The notes: generated by a model from the sequence alone, not told the origin. A stretch of DNA of 64,000 nt from Clostridia bacterium (GCA_017443595.1 JAFSYU010000033.1:78549-142548), one strand, 5' to 3'. Positions 49,842 through 58,674 are shown, counted from the stretch's first letter. A program made the numbers and translations.

Positions 49842-49868
49842 ACCTATTGACAAAGTAGGTCAATAGGT
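49842..49868. promoter_or_regulatory. Palindromic operator of the Rrf2 gene
   Basis: ACCTATTGAC and GTCAATAGGT are perfect inverted 10-base arms around AAAGTAG, overlapping the -35 box and spacer of the promoter. Probable autoregulatory site. Confidence 0.75.
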
Positions 49869-49875
49869 ATATAAT
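49847..49875 (+). promoter_or_regulatory. Consensus SigA promoter of the Rrf2-iscS-iscU operon
   Basis: TTGACA, 17 bases and TATAAT, 35 bases before the chosen ATG; overlapped by the palindromic operator. Confidence 0.85.
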
Positions 49876-49909
49876 GCTCTCGAATCAGAAAACTGCGGAG
49901 GAAATAATT

Positions 49910-50350
49910 ATGATGATCTCAACACGCGGAAGATACGTATTGCGGATACTGCTTGATATTGCCGAGCATCAGGGCGAAGGATACGTTTCATTGAAGGATT
50001 CCGCAGAGCGCCAGGAAATATCAAAAAAATATCTTGAACAGATAGTTATAATACCGGACGTTTCAAAAATGCTTGAGGCAAAGGGCGGAAAAAACGGCGG
50101 TTACCGTCTTGCAAAGTCCGCTGATGAATATACGGTAGGAGAAGTTCTGCGCGCGGCTGAAGGCTCGCTATCCCCGGTAGCCTGTCTTGAAATAAACCAT
50201 TCCCCGTGCGCGCGAAGCGCCGACTGCATAGCGTTACCTGTTTGGAAAGGGCTTGACAAAATAATAAACGAGTACCTTGACGGAATGACTTTGCAGGACG
50301 TTTTAGATAAGAAACCGGGATATGACGGCGGAGACAATTACGTTATCTGA
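49910..50350 (+). CDS. Rrf2-family regulator (IscR/CymR-like)
   Basis: About 146 aa. An N-terminal winged helix (GRYVLRILLDIAEHQ, SAERQEISKKYLEQIV, GKNGGYRLAK) precedes a dimerisation helix and a cysteine cluster C-x7-C-x5-C in ACLEINHSPCARSADC, close to the Fe-S-binding cysteines of IscR (C-x5-C-x5-C). It probably senses Fe-S or cysteine status and controls isc and metY-cysK genes, shown by identical boxes at both promoters. I chose the ATG at 49910, 7 bases after GGAGGA; the next ATG at 49913 is also possible. Confidence 0.88.
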   Translation: MMISTRGRYVLRILLDIAEHQGEGYVSLKDSAERQEISKKYLEQIVIIPDVSKMLEAKGGKNGGYRLAKSADEYTVGEVLRAAEGSLSPVACLEINHSPCARSADCIALPVWKGLDKIINEYLDGMTLQDVLDKKPGYDGGDNYVI

Positions 50351-50364
50351 AAGGAATAATAAAG

Positions 50365-51561
50365 ATGAATAAAACAATATATTTAGACAACGCCGCGACG
50401 ACGAAAATGAGCAAGACCGCGATAGAGGCGATGATCCCGTATTTTGATAAGATATACGGCAATCCGTCAAGCCTTCACTCGGTTGGTCAGGCTGCGGCGG
50501 AAGCGCTGTATGACGCACGGCAGAGGATAGCGCGCTGCATAAACGCACAACCCGCGGAGATAACGTTTACTTCCGGCGGAAGCGAGGCGGACAACCAGGC
50601 AATAATCTCCGCGGCGTATAACGGCGAAAAAAAAGGTAAAAAGCATATTATATCAACAAAAATAGAACATCACGCAGTGCTTCACACGCTCAAAAAGCTT
50701 GAAAAAGAGGGATTTGCGATAACGCTGCTTGACGTAGGCGAAAACGGAATCGTAAAGCCCGAACAGGTAAAAAACGCGATACGTGAAGACACCTGCCTTG
50801 TTACCGTTATGTTTGCAAATAATGAAATAGGAACGATACAGCCGATAAAAGAAATAGGCGCGATATGCCGTGAGGCGGGCGTGCCGTTCCATACGGACGC
50901 GGTACAGGCGGCGGGACATCTTAAGATAGACGTTACAGATCAGAATATAGATATGCTTTCTGTTTCCGCGCACAAATTTCACGGACCTAAAGGCATAGGC
51001 ATACTTTACGCAAAAAAAGGCACACGTTTAACAAATATAATTGAAGGCGGCGCTCAGGAAAAAGGAAAACGCGCCGGAACAGAGAATATTCCGGCGATAA
51101 TGGGCATGGCTGCCGCACTTGAAGAAGCTTGCGGCAAAATTGATGAAAACGCAAAAAAGCTCGCCGCGATGCGCGACAGGCTCATAGCAGAGCTTTCAAA
51201 AATACCTCATTCGGTCTTGAACGGCGACGAGAAGAACAGACTCCCCGGCAACGTTAATTTCTGTTTTGAGGGCATAGAAGGCGAATCTCTGCTTCTTCTT
51301 CTTGACGATAAAGGCGTCTGCGCGTCTTCCGGCTCGGCTTGCACGTCCGGCTCACTCGACCCGAGCCACGTGCTTTTAGCGATTGGCAGACCGCACGAGA
51401 TAGCGCACGGCTCGCTCCGTCTCACCCTGTCCGAAGAAAATACGGATGAAGAGATTGAATATACGGTCAAAGCGGTAAACGAAGTAGTTTCATATTTAAG
51501 AAATATGTCCCCGGTATGGCGAGATCTGACGTCCGGCAAAAAAGAATTCATAACAAAGTGA
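50365..51561 (+). CDS. iscS: Cysteine desulfurase
   Basis: A 398-aa class V aminotransferase-fold PLP enzyme that takes sulfur from cysteine for Fe-S clusters and tRNA thiolation. PLP lysine is in SVSAHKFHGPKG near residue 204; the catalytic cysteine is in ASSGSACTSGSL near 326. NifS and IscS cannot be told apart confidently here; the scaffold gene that follows after 10 bases and the Rrf2 gene 14 bases before fit a Clostridia isc operon. Confidence 0.93.
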   Translation: MNKTIYLDNAATTKMSKTAIEAMIPYFDKIYGNPSSLHSVGQAAAEALYDARQRIARCINAQPAEITFTSGGSEADNQAIISAAYNGEKKGKKHIISTKIEHHAVLHTLKKLEKEGFAITLLDVGENGIVKPEQVKNAIREDTCLVTVMFANNEIGTIQPIKEIGAICREAGVPFHTDAVQAAGHLKIDVTDQNIDMLSVSAHKFHGPKGIGILYAKKGTRLTNIIEGGAQEKGKRAGTENIPAIMGMAAALEEACGKIDENAKKLAAMRDRLIAELSKIPHSVLNGDEKNRLPGNVNFCFEGIEGESLLLLLDDKGVCASSGSACTSGSLDPSHVLLAIGRPHEIAHGSLRLTLSEENTDEEIEYTVKAVNEVVSYLRNMSPVWRDLTSGKKEFITK

Positions 51562-51571
51562 GGATAATAAA

Positions 51572-52003
51572 ATGGCGTTATACAGTGAAAAAGTAATGGA
51601 TCATTTCAGAAACCCGAGAAACGTCGGCGTGATCGAGGACGCGGACGGTGTAGGTGAAGTCGGCAACGCAAAATGCGGAGATATAATGAAAATATATCTT
51701 AAAATAGAAAACGATATAATAGTTGACGTAAAGTTTGAGACGTTCGGCTGCGGCTCGGCTATCGCTTCAAGCTCAATGGCAACGGAAATGATAAAAGGAA
51801 AGCCCTTGTCGGAAGCGCTGACGCTGACAAACAAAGCCGTTACCGAAGCGTTGGACGGACTCCCCGCACATAAAATACACTGTTCCGTTCTGGCTGAGGA
51901 AGCAATAAAAAAAGCCCTGCAGGATTATTACGAGAAGAACGGTATTGAATATGACCACTCCAAATTCCCGGACTGCGAAGGCTGCGCACATTGCTGTGAA
52001 TAA
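51572..52003 (+). CDS. iscU: Fe-S cluster scaffold protein (NifU N-terminal / IscU)
   Basis: A 143-aa scaffold on which Fe-S clusters are built. Ligand set: Cys in NAKCGD (with the conserved Asp), Cys in FGCGSA and Cys in KIHCSV. A further DCEGCAHCCE tail adds four cysteines, as in Clostridia NifU-like proteins. Last gene of the operon, followed by a strong terminator. Confidence 0.93.
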   Translation: MALYSEKVMDHFRNPRNVGVIEDADGVGEVGNAKCGDIMKIYLKIENDIIVDVKFETFGCGSAIASSSMATEMIKGKPLSEALTLTNKAVTEALDGLPAHKIHCSVLAEEAIKKALQDYYEKNGIEYDHSKFPDCEGCAHCCE

Positions 52004-52008
52004 TAACG

Positions 52009-52035
52009 AAAAGCGGGGCGATCGCCCCGCTTTTT
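52009..52035. terminator. Bidirectional terminator
   Basis: AAAAGCGGGGCGATCGCCCC with its matching GCTTTTT end forms a perfect hairpin between iscU (+) and the NUDIX gene (-). Confidence 0.9.
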
Positions 52036-52047
52036 AACATGATCTGC

Positions 52048-52518
52048 TCAATAATAAACTATCGGAAACCCTATATCATCCTCGCCCGAGTATTTCCCAA
52101 ACGCTTCGCTTATGTTATCGTCTAAGAAAACCGGCAGGTATTCGGCAACTCTGTTGTCTTCTTTTATGTTTTTTATATCGTCAATATCCATAAAGAAAAC
52201 GTCGCCTTCTTCCGTTCCGGATATGAGCTTGCCCTCGTATTCGGTCGTTTTATATAGGTATACCATATATTTTTTGCCGTTATCTATATTATGCCAGTGT
52301 ATCACACCGCAGAATTTCAAATTGCGCACGGTCAGTCCCGTCTCCTCCTTTGCCTCTCTTACCGCGCTTTCATAAAAGCTCTCGTTATCCTCCACGTGCC
52401 CGCCGGGGAAAGAAAGACCTTTCCAGCTTAGTTTTCTGTTTATGACAACGGCTTTATTTGTGTCCTTGTCAATAATCATTATCATATTCGTATGTTCCGT
52501 ATCGTTTGTTCTTGACAT
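52048..52518 (-). CDS. NUDIX hydrolase
   Basis: A 156-aa hydrolase of nucleoside-diphosphate-linked compounds. The NUDIX box is seen as GGHVEDNESFYESAVREAKEETGL, with the metal-binding EAKEE. The N-terminus resembles 8-oxo-dGTP or ADP-ribose pyrophosphatases; substrate cannot be assigned. It is divergent from the ADP-ribosylglycohydrolase gene, a suggestive but not decisive partner. Confidence 0.9.
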   Translation of the reverse strand: MSRTNDTEHTNMIMIIDKDTNKAVVINRKLSWKGLSFPGGHVEDNESFYESAVREAKEETGLTVRNLKFCGVIHWHNIDNGKKYMVYLYKTTEYEGKLISGTEEGDVFFMDIDDIKNIKEDNRVAEYLPVFLDDNISEAFGKYSGEDDIGFPIVYY

Positions 52519-52535
52519 AAACTACCCCTGAGTTT

Positions 52536-52650
52536 ACTCCTTCCGTCTCGCGCTGTGCGCGATCCACCTCCCTCTAAGAGGGAGGCAAGACAGGGCTCCC
52601 TCCCCGAGGGATCTGTCGGCTTTGCCGACTGAGGGAGTTTTTATTTATTT
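52536..52650. repeat. Intergenic palindromic repeat element
   Basis: CCTCCCTCTAAGAGGGAGG, then GCTCCCTCCCCGAGGGA, then CTGTCGGCTTTGCCGACTG and GAGGGAG: several interlocking palindromes between divergent genes. It looks like a dispersed gut-Clostridia palindromic element of the CTCCCTC-CAGTCGGC type (recollection, not checked). Its unit differs from arrays A to D. Confidence 0.65.
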
Positions 52651-52738
52651 TACCCTATTTTTCCTTAAATTTCAAGATATAACTTGCAATTTCTTTTTAT
52701 TTTTGATATAATGAAAAAAACGTCTTTCGGAGGCTGTT

Positions 52739-54499
52739 ATGCTTGACAACAAAACGTTATACGATAAAATATACGCCTGCTGGCTCGGAAAGAATATCGG
52801 CGGCACGCTTGGCGGTCCTGTTGAGGGGCGTATGCAGGTGCTTGATCTTACCTGGTATCCGGTGCTGTCCGAAAACGGCGCCTTGCCGAACGATGATCTC
52901 GATCTGCAGCTTGTAAATCTGCACGTCCTGCAGGAAAAAGGCGCGGCGATAACCTCGGACGATATAGCGGAAGCGTGGCGTGAGCACGTATTTTTCCCGT
53001 TTGACGAGTACGGCTACGCCGCGACGAATATGCGGCAGGGCTTCAAGCCGCCGTTTTCCGGTAGTTTTGACAACGTTTTTACGGATTGTATGGGCTCGCC
53101 TATCCGCTCTGAAATTTGGGCGGCGGTCGCGGCGGGCGATCCGGAACTTGCGGCAAGCCTCGCCGTGCGTGACGCGATAGTCGACCACGCAGGAGGCGAA
53201 GGTGTAAACGGAGAGATATTCAACGCCGCCATGCAGGCAAAAGCATACGTTTGTGACGATATTCAACAGCTTATCGAATCCGCGCTATTGTGCATCCCCG
53301 AGCAGTCAAACGTGTATAAAGCCGTCGCACTTGCCTTACAGCTTTTCCGCGAGGGCAAAACTCTGCTTGAAGCAAGAGAGCTGATACTTTCAAAATACGG
53401 CTCGCCTAACTTTACCTACGCGCCGCAGAATATAGCTTTCGGCGTCTGCGGTATTCTGTGGGGCAAAGACTTTGAAGACGCTATACTTAAAACCGTAAAC
53501 CTCGGCTATGATACGGACTGCACCGTTGCGACCGCCGCCGCGACGCTCGGCATTATGTACGGAACGGCTTACATCCCGGAAAAATGGAGCAAACCAGTCG
53601 GCGAAAACATAACCGTTTCCGCAATGATAAAGGGTCTGCCCGCGCCGAAAGATTTAAACGAGCTGACAAATGAATCGATACGGCTTTACAATATGCTCAA
53701 ATACGCGGACAGAGACGCGATAATAGCGTCAACTCCGTCGCGTACGGATGCGGATTATCAGAGATATTTAATAACGTCAACCGAAAAAGACGGCGTTTAC
53801 GCGACGCTCTGCTATCTTGACAAACCGATATGCGCGCCGGACTGCAACTGTCCCGTCAGCTTTGCAATTAAAAACAACAGCGGATGGGCGTGGCGTATCA
53901 AAGCGGAACTGATCTGCCCGGACGGATTTTACTGCGACGATAACCCCGAGCTTACGGTAGAGCCGGGCAGGGAAGAAACGGTAAAAATGACGCTCAAAGC
54001 AAGTAAAATGCCGGATCAGAGATACAACCGTATCTGTTTTAAAATGACCCGCATAAACGACGGCTCGGTCTGGAGCGAATACAGGCTGCCGTTCACGGTC
54101 CTGCGCCCGAACGTATGGACGATAAACGGCAAAAAAAGGTATGAGGCCGGATGCAACGTAACGCTTGATAACGACGCGCCGGAGCACGTTTGTGAGGCTA
54201 CGTTATACGAGCCGCAGAGCAGAAAAACAGTACTTATCTGCAACAGCGAGCGCCCGGTAAAGTTAGAGCTTGACGGAGAAGTGCTCTTTGATTCCAACGT
54301 CGGACTGCACCTGCCCGCGTATCACCGCTCACCGCGAGAGCAGAGAGCAGAGTTGATGCTGAATCAAGGTGAGCATAGAGTAAAAATAACCGTCAAAAAC
54401 AACGGCAAAGCCCCGCTTTTCACGTTCTGTTATACGTCAACGAGAGAAGTTACCGAACCGGGAAGCAACTATATGCATATTGATGCGATACTGAAATAG
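52739..54499 (+). CDS. ADP-ribosylglycohydrolase family protein with C-terminal beta-domain
   Basis: A 586-aa protein. The N-terminal ADP-ribosylglycohydrolase fold (about 1-305) begins KIYACWLGKNIGGTLGG and has the metal-binding NDDLDLQ near residue 52 and GYDTDCTVATAA near 261. These remove ADP-ribose from proteins, DNA or metabolites. The rest (about 310-586) is beta-rich and of unknown function, possibly glycan-binding. No signal peptide. It probably acts on soluble ADP-ribosyl compounds; the target is not known. Confidence 0.87.
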   Translation: MLDNKTLYDKIYACWLGKNIGGTLGGPVEGRMQVLDLTWYPVLSENGALPNDDLDLQLVNLHVLQEKGAAITSDDIAEAWREHVFFPFDEYGYAATNMRQGFKPPFSGSFDNVFTDCMGSPIRSEIWAAVAAGDPELAASLAVRDAIVDHAGGEGVNGEIFNAAMQAKAYVCDDIQQLIESALLCIPEQSNVYKAVALALQLFREGKTLLEARELILSKYGSPNFTYAPQNIAFGVCGILWGKDFEDAILKTVNLGYDTDCTVATAAATLGIMYGTAYIPEKWSKPVGENITVSAMIKGLPAPKDLNELTNESIRLYNMLKYADRDAIIASTPSRTDADYQRYLITSTEKDGVYATLCYLDKPICAPDCNCPVSFAIKNNSGWAWRIKAELICPDGFYCDDNPELTVEPGREETVKMTLKASKMPDQRYNRICFKMTRINDGSVWSEYRLPFTVLRPNVWTINGKKRYEAGCNVTLDNDAPEHVCEATLYEPQSRKTVLICNSERPVKLELDGEVLFDSNVGLHLPAYHRSPREQRAELMLNQGEHRVKITVKNNGKAPLFTFCYTSTREVTEPGSNYMHIDAILK

Positions 54500-54525
54500 T
54501 TAAGAGCTCGGAATTTGATATATAA

Positions 54526-54556
54526 AAAATCCTGCCCGGTTGTCCGGACAGGATTT
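54526..54556. terminator. Bidirectional terminator
   Basis: AAAATCCTG...CCGG and CCGG...CAGGATTTTTT pair across TTGT between convergent genes. Confidence 0.85.
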
Positions 54557-54566
54557 TTTACAGTTC

Positions 54567-54986
54567 TTAATTGATCTCTATCTTATGAGACTGCGGGATC
54601 TGCTCCTTTTTCTTCGGAAGCGTGAGCGTAAGAACGCCGTTTTCGTGTTTTGCGGTGATAGCGGCCGCTTCTACTTCGGAAATATTGAAGCTTCTTGAAA
54701 CTGAGCCGTAGTAGCGCTCGCGTCTGATATAACCGTTTTTGTTTTCCTCTTCATTTTCGGTATGCTTTTCAGCCGAGATGGTGAGGATGTCGTCGTTTAC
54801 GTCAACGTTAATTTCTTCTTTCTTGTAGCCCGGAAGCTCCGCGTCTATAACGTAACTGTCGCCGGTGTCCTTGATATCGGTCTTGATGGTGACCGCGTTT
54901 TCATCGTTAAAGAAGTTCTTCTGCCAGGCTCTTAATTCCTTAAAAGGATCATATCCGTTTTTCTTATATGTTGTAATTCCGTACAT
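54567..54986 (-). CDS. Small heat-shock protein, Hsp20 family
   Basis: A 139-aa alpha-crystallin-type chaperone that holds unfolded proteins. The crystallin core covers about 30-125 (DSYVIDAELPGYKKEEINVDV, EYYGSVSRSFN-like RERYYGSVSRSFN, and the closing ENGVLTLTLPKK motif). A degenerate CIRCE operator (55095-55121) lies about 110 bases before the start, so HrcA may control it as it does clpB. Confidence 0.95.
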   Translation of the reverse strand: MYGITTYKKNGYDPFKELRAWQKNFFNDENAVTIKTDIKDTGDSYVIDAELPGYKKEEINVDVNDDILTISAEKHTENEEENKNGYIRRERYYGSVSRSFNISEVEAAAITAKHENGVLTLTLPKKKEQIPQSHKIEIN

Positions 54987-55301
54987 AATAAATACCTCCT
55001 TGATTTAGGGAAATTATCTTTCCCTTTTGTTTGACTATATGATAATCTTCAAATGTTAAATACGCAATTCAAATTTGTTTCAAAATTGTAAAAAATAGCA
55101 CGAACATATAAAGAGTGCTAATAAATTATCGAAAAATCACGATAATATTCGCTATATGTCAAGCACTCGCGTAAAATATATGTGTAATTACGCAGAATTA
55201 TAGCACTTTATGTAAAAAACTGAAAAAATACAAAATGTCGTGATAACAGTATGCTCCATATAATATAACGTGACATTATAGTATAAGGAGATATAAAAAT
55301 A
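54987..55301. other. Intergenic region between hsp20 and the ZIP transporter gene
   Basis: 315 non-coding bases with divergent start sites. Contents visible: the CIRCE-like box (55095-55121), an AT-rich stretch with the inverted repeat TTATCG / CGATAA (about 55124-55143), and a TATAAT at 55259-55264 likely belonging to the ZIP gene. No clear -35 for either gene. Confidence 0.6.
55095..55121. promoter_or_regulatory. Degenerate CIRCE operator upstream of hsp20
   Basis: ATAGCACGA, 9 bases, GAGTGCTAA. The right arm is perfect; the left arm differs at three of nine positions. Geometry is the same as at clpB. Confidence 0.7.
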
Positions 55302-56087
55302 ATGCACACATTTCAAAGTCTGCATCCCGTTTTACAGGGACTGCTGGCTACGTTATTTACATACGCGGTGACCGCCGCCGGCGCGTCGCTCGTGTTTTTC
55401 TTTAAGAAAATAAATCAAATTTTAATAGATTCAATGCTCGGTTTTTCCGCAGGCGTTATGATAGCCGCAAGCTTTTGGTCGCTTTTATCGCCCGCCGAAG
55501 AGCTTTCCGTACAGCTTGGCTACAGCGCGTGGCTTGTAAACGCGGTCGGATTCATAGCCGGCGGTGTTTTCGTGATGGTATCCGATATACTGCTTACAAA
55601 AGCAAAAAAGTTTAAAGAAGCGGATAACAGCTTCAAACGTTCTTTGATGCTCGCGGCGGCAGTCACGGCGCACAACATACCGGAAGGTCTTGCCGTCGGC
55701 GTCGCTTTCGGTTCAATAGCCGCGGGAGGCGGTGCGACTCTCACAGGCGCGATAATGCTTGCGGTCGGTATAGGTTTGCAGAATTTTCCGGAAGGCTTAT
55801 GCGTATCAATGCCGCTGTATCTGTCAGGAAAAAGCAAATTCAAAAGTTTTCTTTACGGTCAGGCGTCCGGACTTGTTGAGCCTGTCGCTGGAGTTATAGG
55901 CGCGGCGTTCGCGGTCACCGCAATATCTCTTTTGCCGTACGCGCTTTCATTTTCCGGCGGTGCGATGATAGCCGTCGTCTGCGCGGAGCTTATACCGGCT
56001 GCGTTTGAGGGCAACAAGCTGACCGCGCAGATAGGCGTGCTTTCCGGCTTTGCCGTTATGATGATACTTGACATAGCGCTTGGATAA
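55302..56087 (+). CDS. ZIP-family divalent metal transporter
   Basis: A 261-aa membrane protein of the ZIP (ZupT-like) family importing zinc, iron or manganese. Eight membrane segments are predicted by eye; the metal-binding signature is in TM4 and TM5 as HNIPEGLAVGVAFGS and NFPEGLCVSMPL. The Shine-Dalgarno AAGGAGA supports the start at 55302. Substrate metal is not readable from sequence. Confidence 0.92.
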   Translation: MHTFQSLHPVLQGLLATLFTYAVTAAGASLVFFFKKINQILIDSMLGFSAGVMIAASFWSLLSPAEELSVQLGYSAWLVNAVGFIAGGVFVMVSDILLTKAKKFKEADNSFKRSLMLAAAVTAHNIPEGLAVGVAFGSIAAGGGATLTGAIMLAVGIGLQNFPEGLCVSMPLYLSGKSKFKSFLYGQASGLVEPVAGVIGAAFAVTAISLLPYALSFSGGAMIAVVCAELIPAAFEGNKLTAQIGVLSGFAVMMILDIALG

Positions 56088-56169
56088 ATATCAAAAATAG
56101 TCACTTGTGGGGTTGAAAAATAACAGAGAATATTGTAAAATAATAATATTAAAATACGGGAGGTATAAA

Positions 56170-57633
56170 ATGGCAAATACAAAGAAGCTCGTTTTGCTTC
56201 ATTCAAACGATATGCACGGAGATTTTCTGTCAGAAAAAGACGGAGATAAACTTATAGGCGGCGTTTCGCTTTTGTCGGGATACGTCGGTAAAGTAAGAGA
56301 AGAAGAGCCGAATACGCTTTACTGCATAGCGGGCGATATGTTCCGCGGATCTGTAATAGACTCGGAATATCAGGGCATATCAACGATAGAGATAATGAAT
56401 ATGATTTCGCCGGACGTGGTAACGATAGGAAACCATGAAACGGATTACGGTTTATCGCATCTTCTGTTCCTTGAAAAATGCGCAAAATTCCCTATAATAA
56501 ACGCAAATCTTTATATAAAAACAAACCACGCGCGTCTCTTCAAGCCGTATACCATAATCGAAGTTGACGGAATGAAAATACTTTTCATCGGTATACTTAC
56601 CGAGGAAGTTCTCGCGCAGACTAAAAACGACGGCCTTGTAGGAACTTTCGTAAACGTTGAGGAAGCGGCGGCGGAGGTAGGAAAAATATGCAACGCCTAT
56701 AACGCCATAGATATAGATTTTACCGTTCTTTTAACTCATATAGGCTTTGAAGAAGATAAAAAACTTGCCGCAAAGCTCGATCCCGCGTGGGGCGTTGACG
56801 TCATAATCGGCGGTCATTCCCATACGTTCATAGACGAGCCGGCGGTCGTAAACAACGTGCTGATAGTACAGGCGGGAACGGGAACGGATCAGATAGGCAG
56901 ATTCGATATTGAAATAGACACGGACAACAACTGTGTTCAAAGCTATAAATGGCAGAGCGTGCCGATAGATCAAAAGCACTGCCCGCATGATGAAGCGCTT
57001 GAAAAACTGCTTATGCAGTATAAGTCCAAAACGGATGAAAAATACAGCAGAGTAGTAACGAGATTCAATAAAAAACTCACGCATCCGGAAAGAACGCGTG
57101 AAACGGAGCTCGGCGATCTGTTTGCAGATATTCTGAAAAGGAGTCTGAACATAGATATAATGCTGCTCGGTTCCGGCAGTATCAGATGCGAGGAGCTCGG
57201 ACCTATAGTTTTATATTCAGATCTTGTAACGGCTTTCCCGTATGACGACGAAGTGTATATGCTCACCGTTACCGGCACACAGCTTAAAAGCATGATAAAA
57301 TATATGCTGCGCGACGAGGTATGGGAAGGCGCGCACTGTGAGTTTTATCAGTTCTCGGAAGGTATGCAGGTCATTTACTCGCGTGAAACGCATGATTTTA
57401 TAACGTTTTCCTTAAACGGCATACCCGTTGAAGACAACAGAACATATTCAATAGCGCTGCAGAGATTCCATTATCTTAATACGCAGATCGGCTTCGGTAT
57501 ACCGCTTGAAGAGATAACGCAGCTGCATAAACCGAGGATAGTGGCAACGTCATGCAGAGAAATACTTGACGAATATCTGTCGTCTCATCAGAGGATAGAA
57601 CAAAGCACGGAAAACAGGCTCGTCGTTATTTGA
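56170..57633 (+). CDS. 5'-nucleotidase / metallophosphatase, without signal peptide
   Basis: A 487-aa protein. N-terminal calcineurin-like metallophosphatase (about 5-265) with LLHSNDMHGDF, GDMFRGSV, GNHETDYG and GGHSH, then the 5'-nucleotidase C-terminal domain (about 310-480, AFPYDDEVYMLTVTG). Most UshA-like proteins are exported; here neither a signal peptide nor a membrane anchor precedes the LLHSNDMHG strand, so it is likely cytoplasmic. The start at 56170 is chosen for the GGGAGG site 8 bases upstream. It is followed after 13 bases by a nucleoside hydrolase, suggesting stepwise conversion of nucleotides to bases. Confidence 0.88.
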   Translation: MANTKKLVLLHSNDMHGDFLSEKDGDKLIGGVSLLSGYVGKVREEEPNTLYCIAGDMFRGSVIDSEYQGISTIEIMNMISPDVVTIGNHETDYGLSHLLFLEKCAKFPIINANLYIKTNHARLFKPYTIIEVDGMKILFIGILTEEVLAQTKNDGLVGTFVNVEEAAAEVGKICNAYNAIDIDFTVLLTHIGFEEDKKLAAKLDPAWGVDVIIGGHSHTFIDEPAVVNNVLIVQAGTGTDQIGRFDIEIDTDNNCVQSYKWQSVPIDQKHCPHDEALEKLLMQYKSKTDEKYSRVVTRFNKKLTHPERTRETELGDLFADILKRSLNIDIMLLGSGSIRCEELGPIVLYSDLVTAFPYDDEVYMLTVTGTQLKSMIKYMLRDEVWEGAHCEFYQFSEGMQVIYSRETHDFITFSLNGIPVEDNRTYSIALQRFHYLNTQIGFGIPLEEITQLHKPRIVATSCREILDEYLSSHQRIEQSTENRLVVI

Positions 57634-57646
57634 AAGGATAATAAAA

Positions 57647-58591
57647 ATGAGAAAATTCATTATTGATACGGATACCGCGTCGGATGACGCCGCCGCTTTG
57701 ATGATCGCGGCGTTCTCGCCGGATATAGAGATACTCGGCGTAACTGCCGTAGCCGGCAACGTGGGAGTAAAACAGGCGGCGGACAACGCTTTGATGACTT
57801 TGCAGACGTGCGGCTGTGACGCGCCCGTTTATATCGGCGCCTCCCGTCCGCTATTCAGAGAAAGAAAAGAGACCATATCCGTTCACGGAAAGGACGGAAT
57901 GGGCGACCGCGGCATAATCCATCCGGATAAGAAGCCGGAGAATAAAAGAGCCGTGGAATTCATACTCGATACCGTGGCCGCAAATCCGGATGAGATCGAA
58001 CTTGTAGTTCTCGGTCCCGCTACGAATATCGCTTTAGCGATAATGACGGACAGAGAGATAATGAGCCGTGTAAAGCATATATGGACAATGGGAACGCCGG
58101 GCTTAGGCTCCGGCAACGCGACGCCCGTAGCGGAATTCAACGTGTTCATAGACGCGGAGGCGTACGCGGTGATGCTCGATTTAGGCGTGCCTACCACGAT
58201 AATCGGCTTTGATATGTGCGAGGGCGAAATAGGGCTTGACGAAGCGGAGCTTCTGGCTCTGTCGCACGGAAACGAAGCCGGAAAATTCTTGGAGCAAGCT
58301 ACAAAAGTTATACTTCAGTTCAACCTCGACACGCGCGGAGCGCACATGGTCGATCTGCCGGACGCCGTTGCAATAGCAGCCGCCGTCTGGCCGGACTACG
58401 TGACGTCCACCGTAAAATGCCATTGCCACTGCTGCACGGCGGACAATGAAACGTACGGGCAGGTCATCTTCTATCAGAAGGGAAGGACGTATGAATCGAT
58501 GCCTTTGATAGACAGCTACAACGCCGAAGTAGTGACTTCCGTGTCCGAGAGGATGTTTACAAAGCGGTTTATGAGTATGCTTTTAAAATAA
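57647..58591 (+). CDS. Nucleoside hydrolase (inosine/uridine-preferring type)
   Basis: A 314-aa enzyme that splits ribonucleosides into base and ribose. The calcium-binding motif is DTDTASDDAAALM at residues 6-18; the family middle block is VLGPATNIALA, with GSGNATPVAEFNVF. No signal peptide. Operon with the 5'-nucleotidase gene. Specificity (purine or pyrimidine) is not clear. Confidence 0.93.
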   Translation: MRKFIIDTDTASDDAAALMIAAFSPDIEILGVTAVAGNVGVKQAADNALMTLQTCGCDAPVYIGASRPLFRERKETISVHGKDGMGDRGIIHPDKKPENKRAVEFILDTVAANPDEIELVVLGPATNIALAIMTDREIMSRVKHIWTMGTPGLGSGNATPVAEFNVFIDAEAYAVMLDLGVPTTIIGFDMCEGEIGLDEAELLALSHGNEAGKFLEQATKVILQFNLDTRGAHMVDLPDAVAIAAAVWPDYVTSTVKCHCHCCTADNETYGQVIFYQKGRTYESMPLIDSYNAEVVTSVSERMFTKRFMSMLLK

Positions 58592-58602
58592 TAACTTAAG
58601 AT

Positions 58603-58636
58603 AAAAAAACGAGGTGATTTTTACCTCGTTTTTTTT
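58603..58636 (+). terminator. Terminator of the nucleotidase-nucleoside hydrolase operon
   Basis: ACGAGGT and ACCTCGT pair, with an A run before and eight T after. Confidence 0.88.
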
Positions 58637-58645
58637 GATTTACTA

Positions 58646-58674
58646 TTGACAATATCACGATACCGTGATATAAT
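58646..58674 (+). promoter_or_regulatory. Consensus promoter of the DUF4160-DUF2442 pair
   Basis: TTGACA, 17 bases and TATAAT; the -10 ends 21 bases before the start codon. Confidence 0.85.
58652..58671. promoter_or_regulatory. Palindromic operator between -35 and -10
   Basis: ATATCACG and CGTGATAT are perfect inverted 8-base arms with a 4-base gap, filling the promoter spacer. A bound regulator would block RNA polymerase; the best candidate is the DUF2442 protein. Confidence 0.7.
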
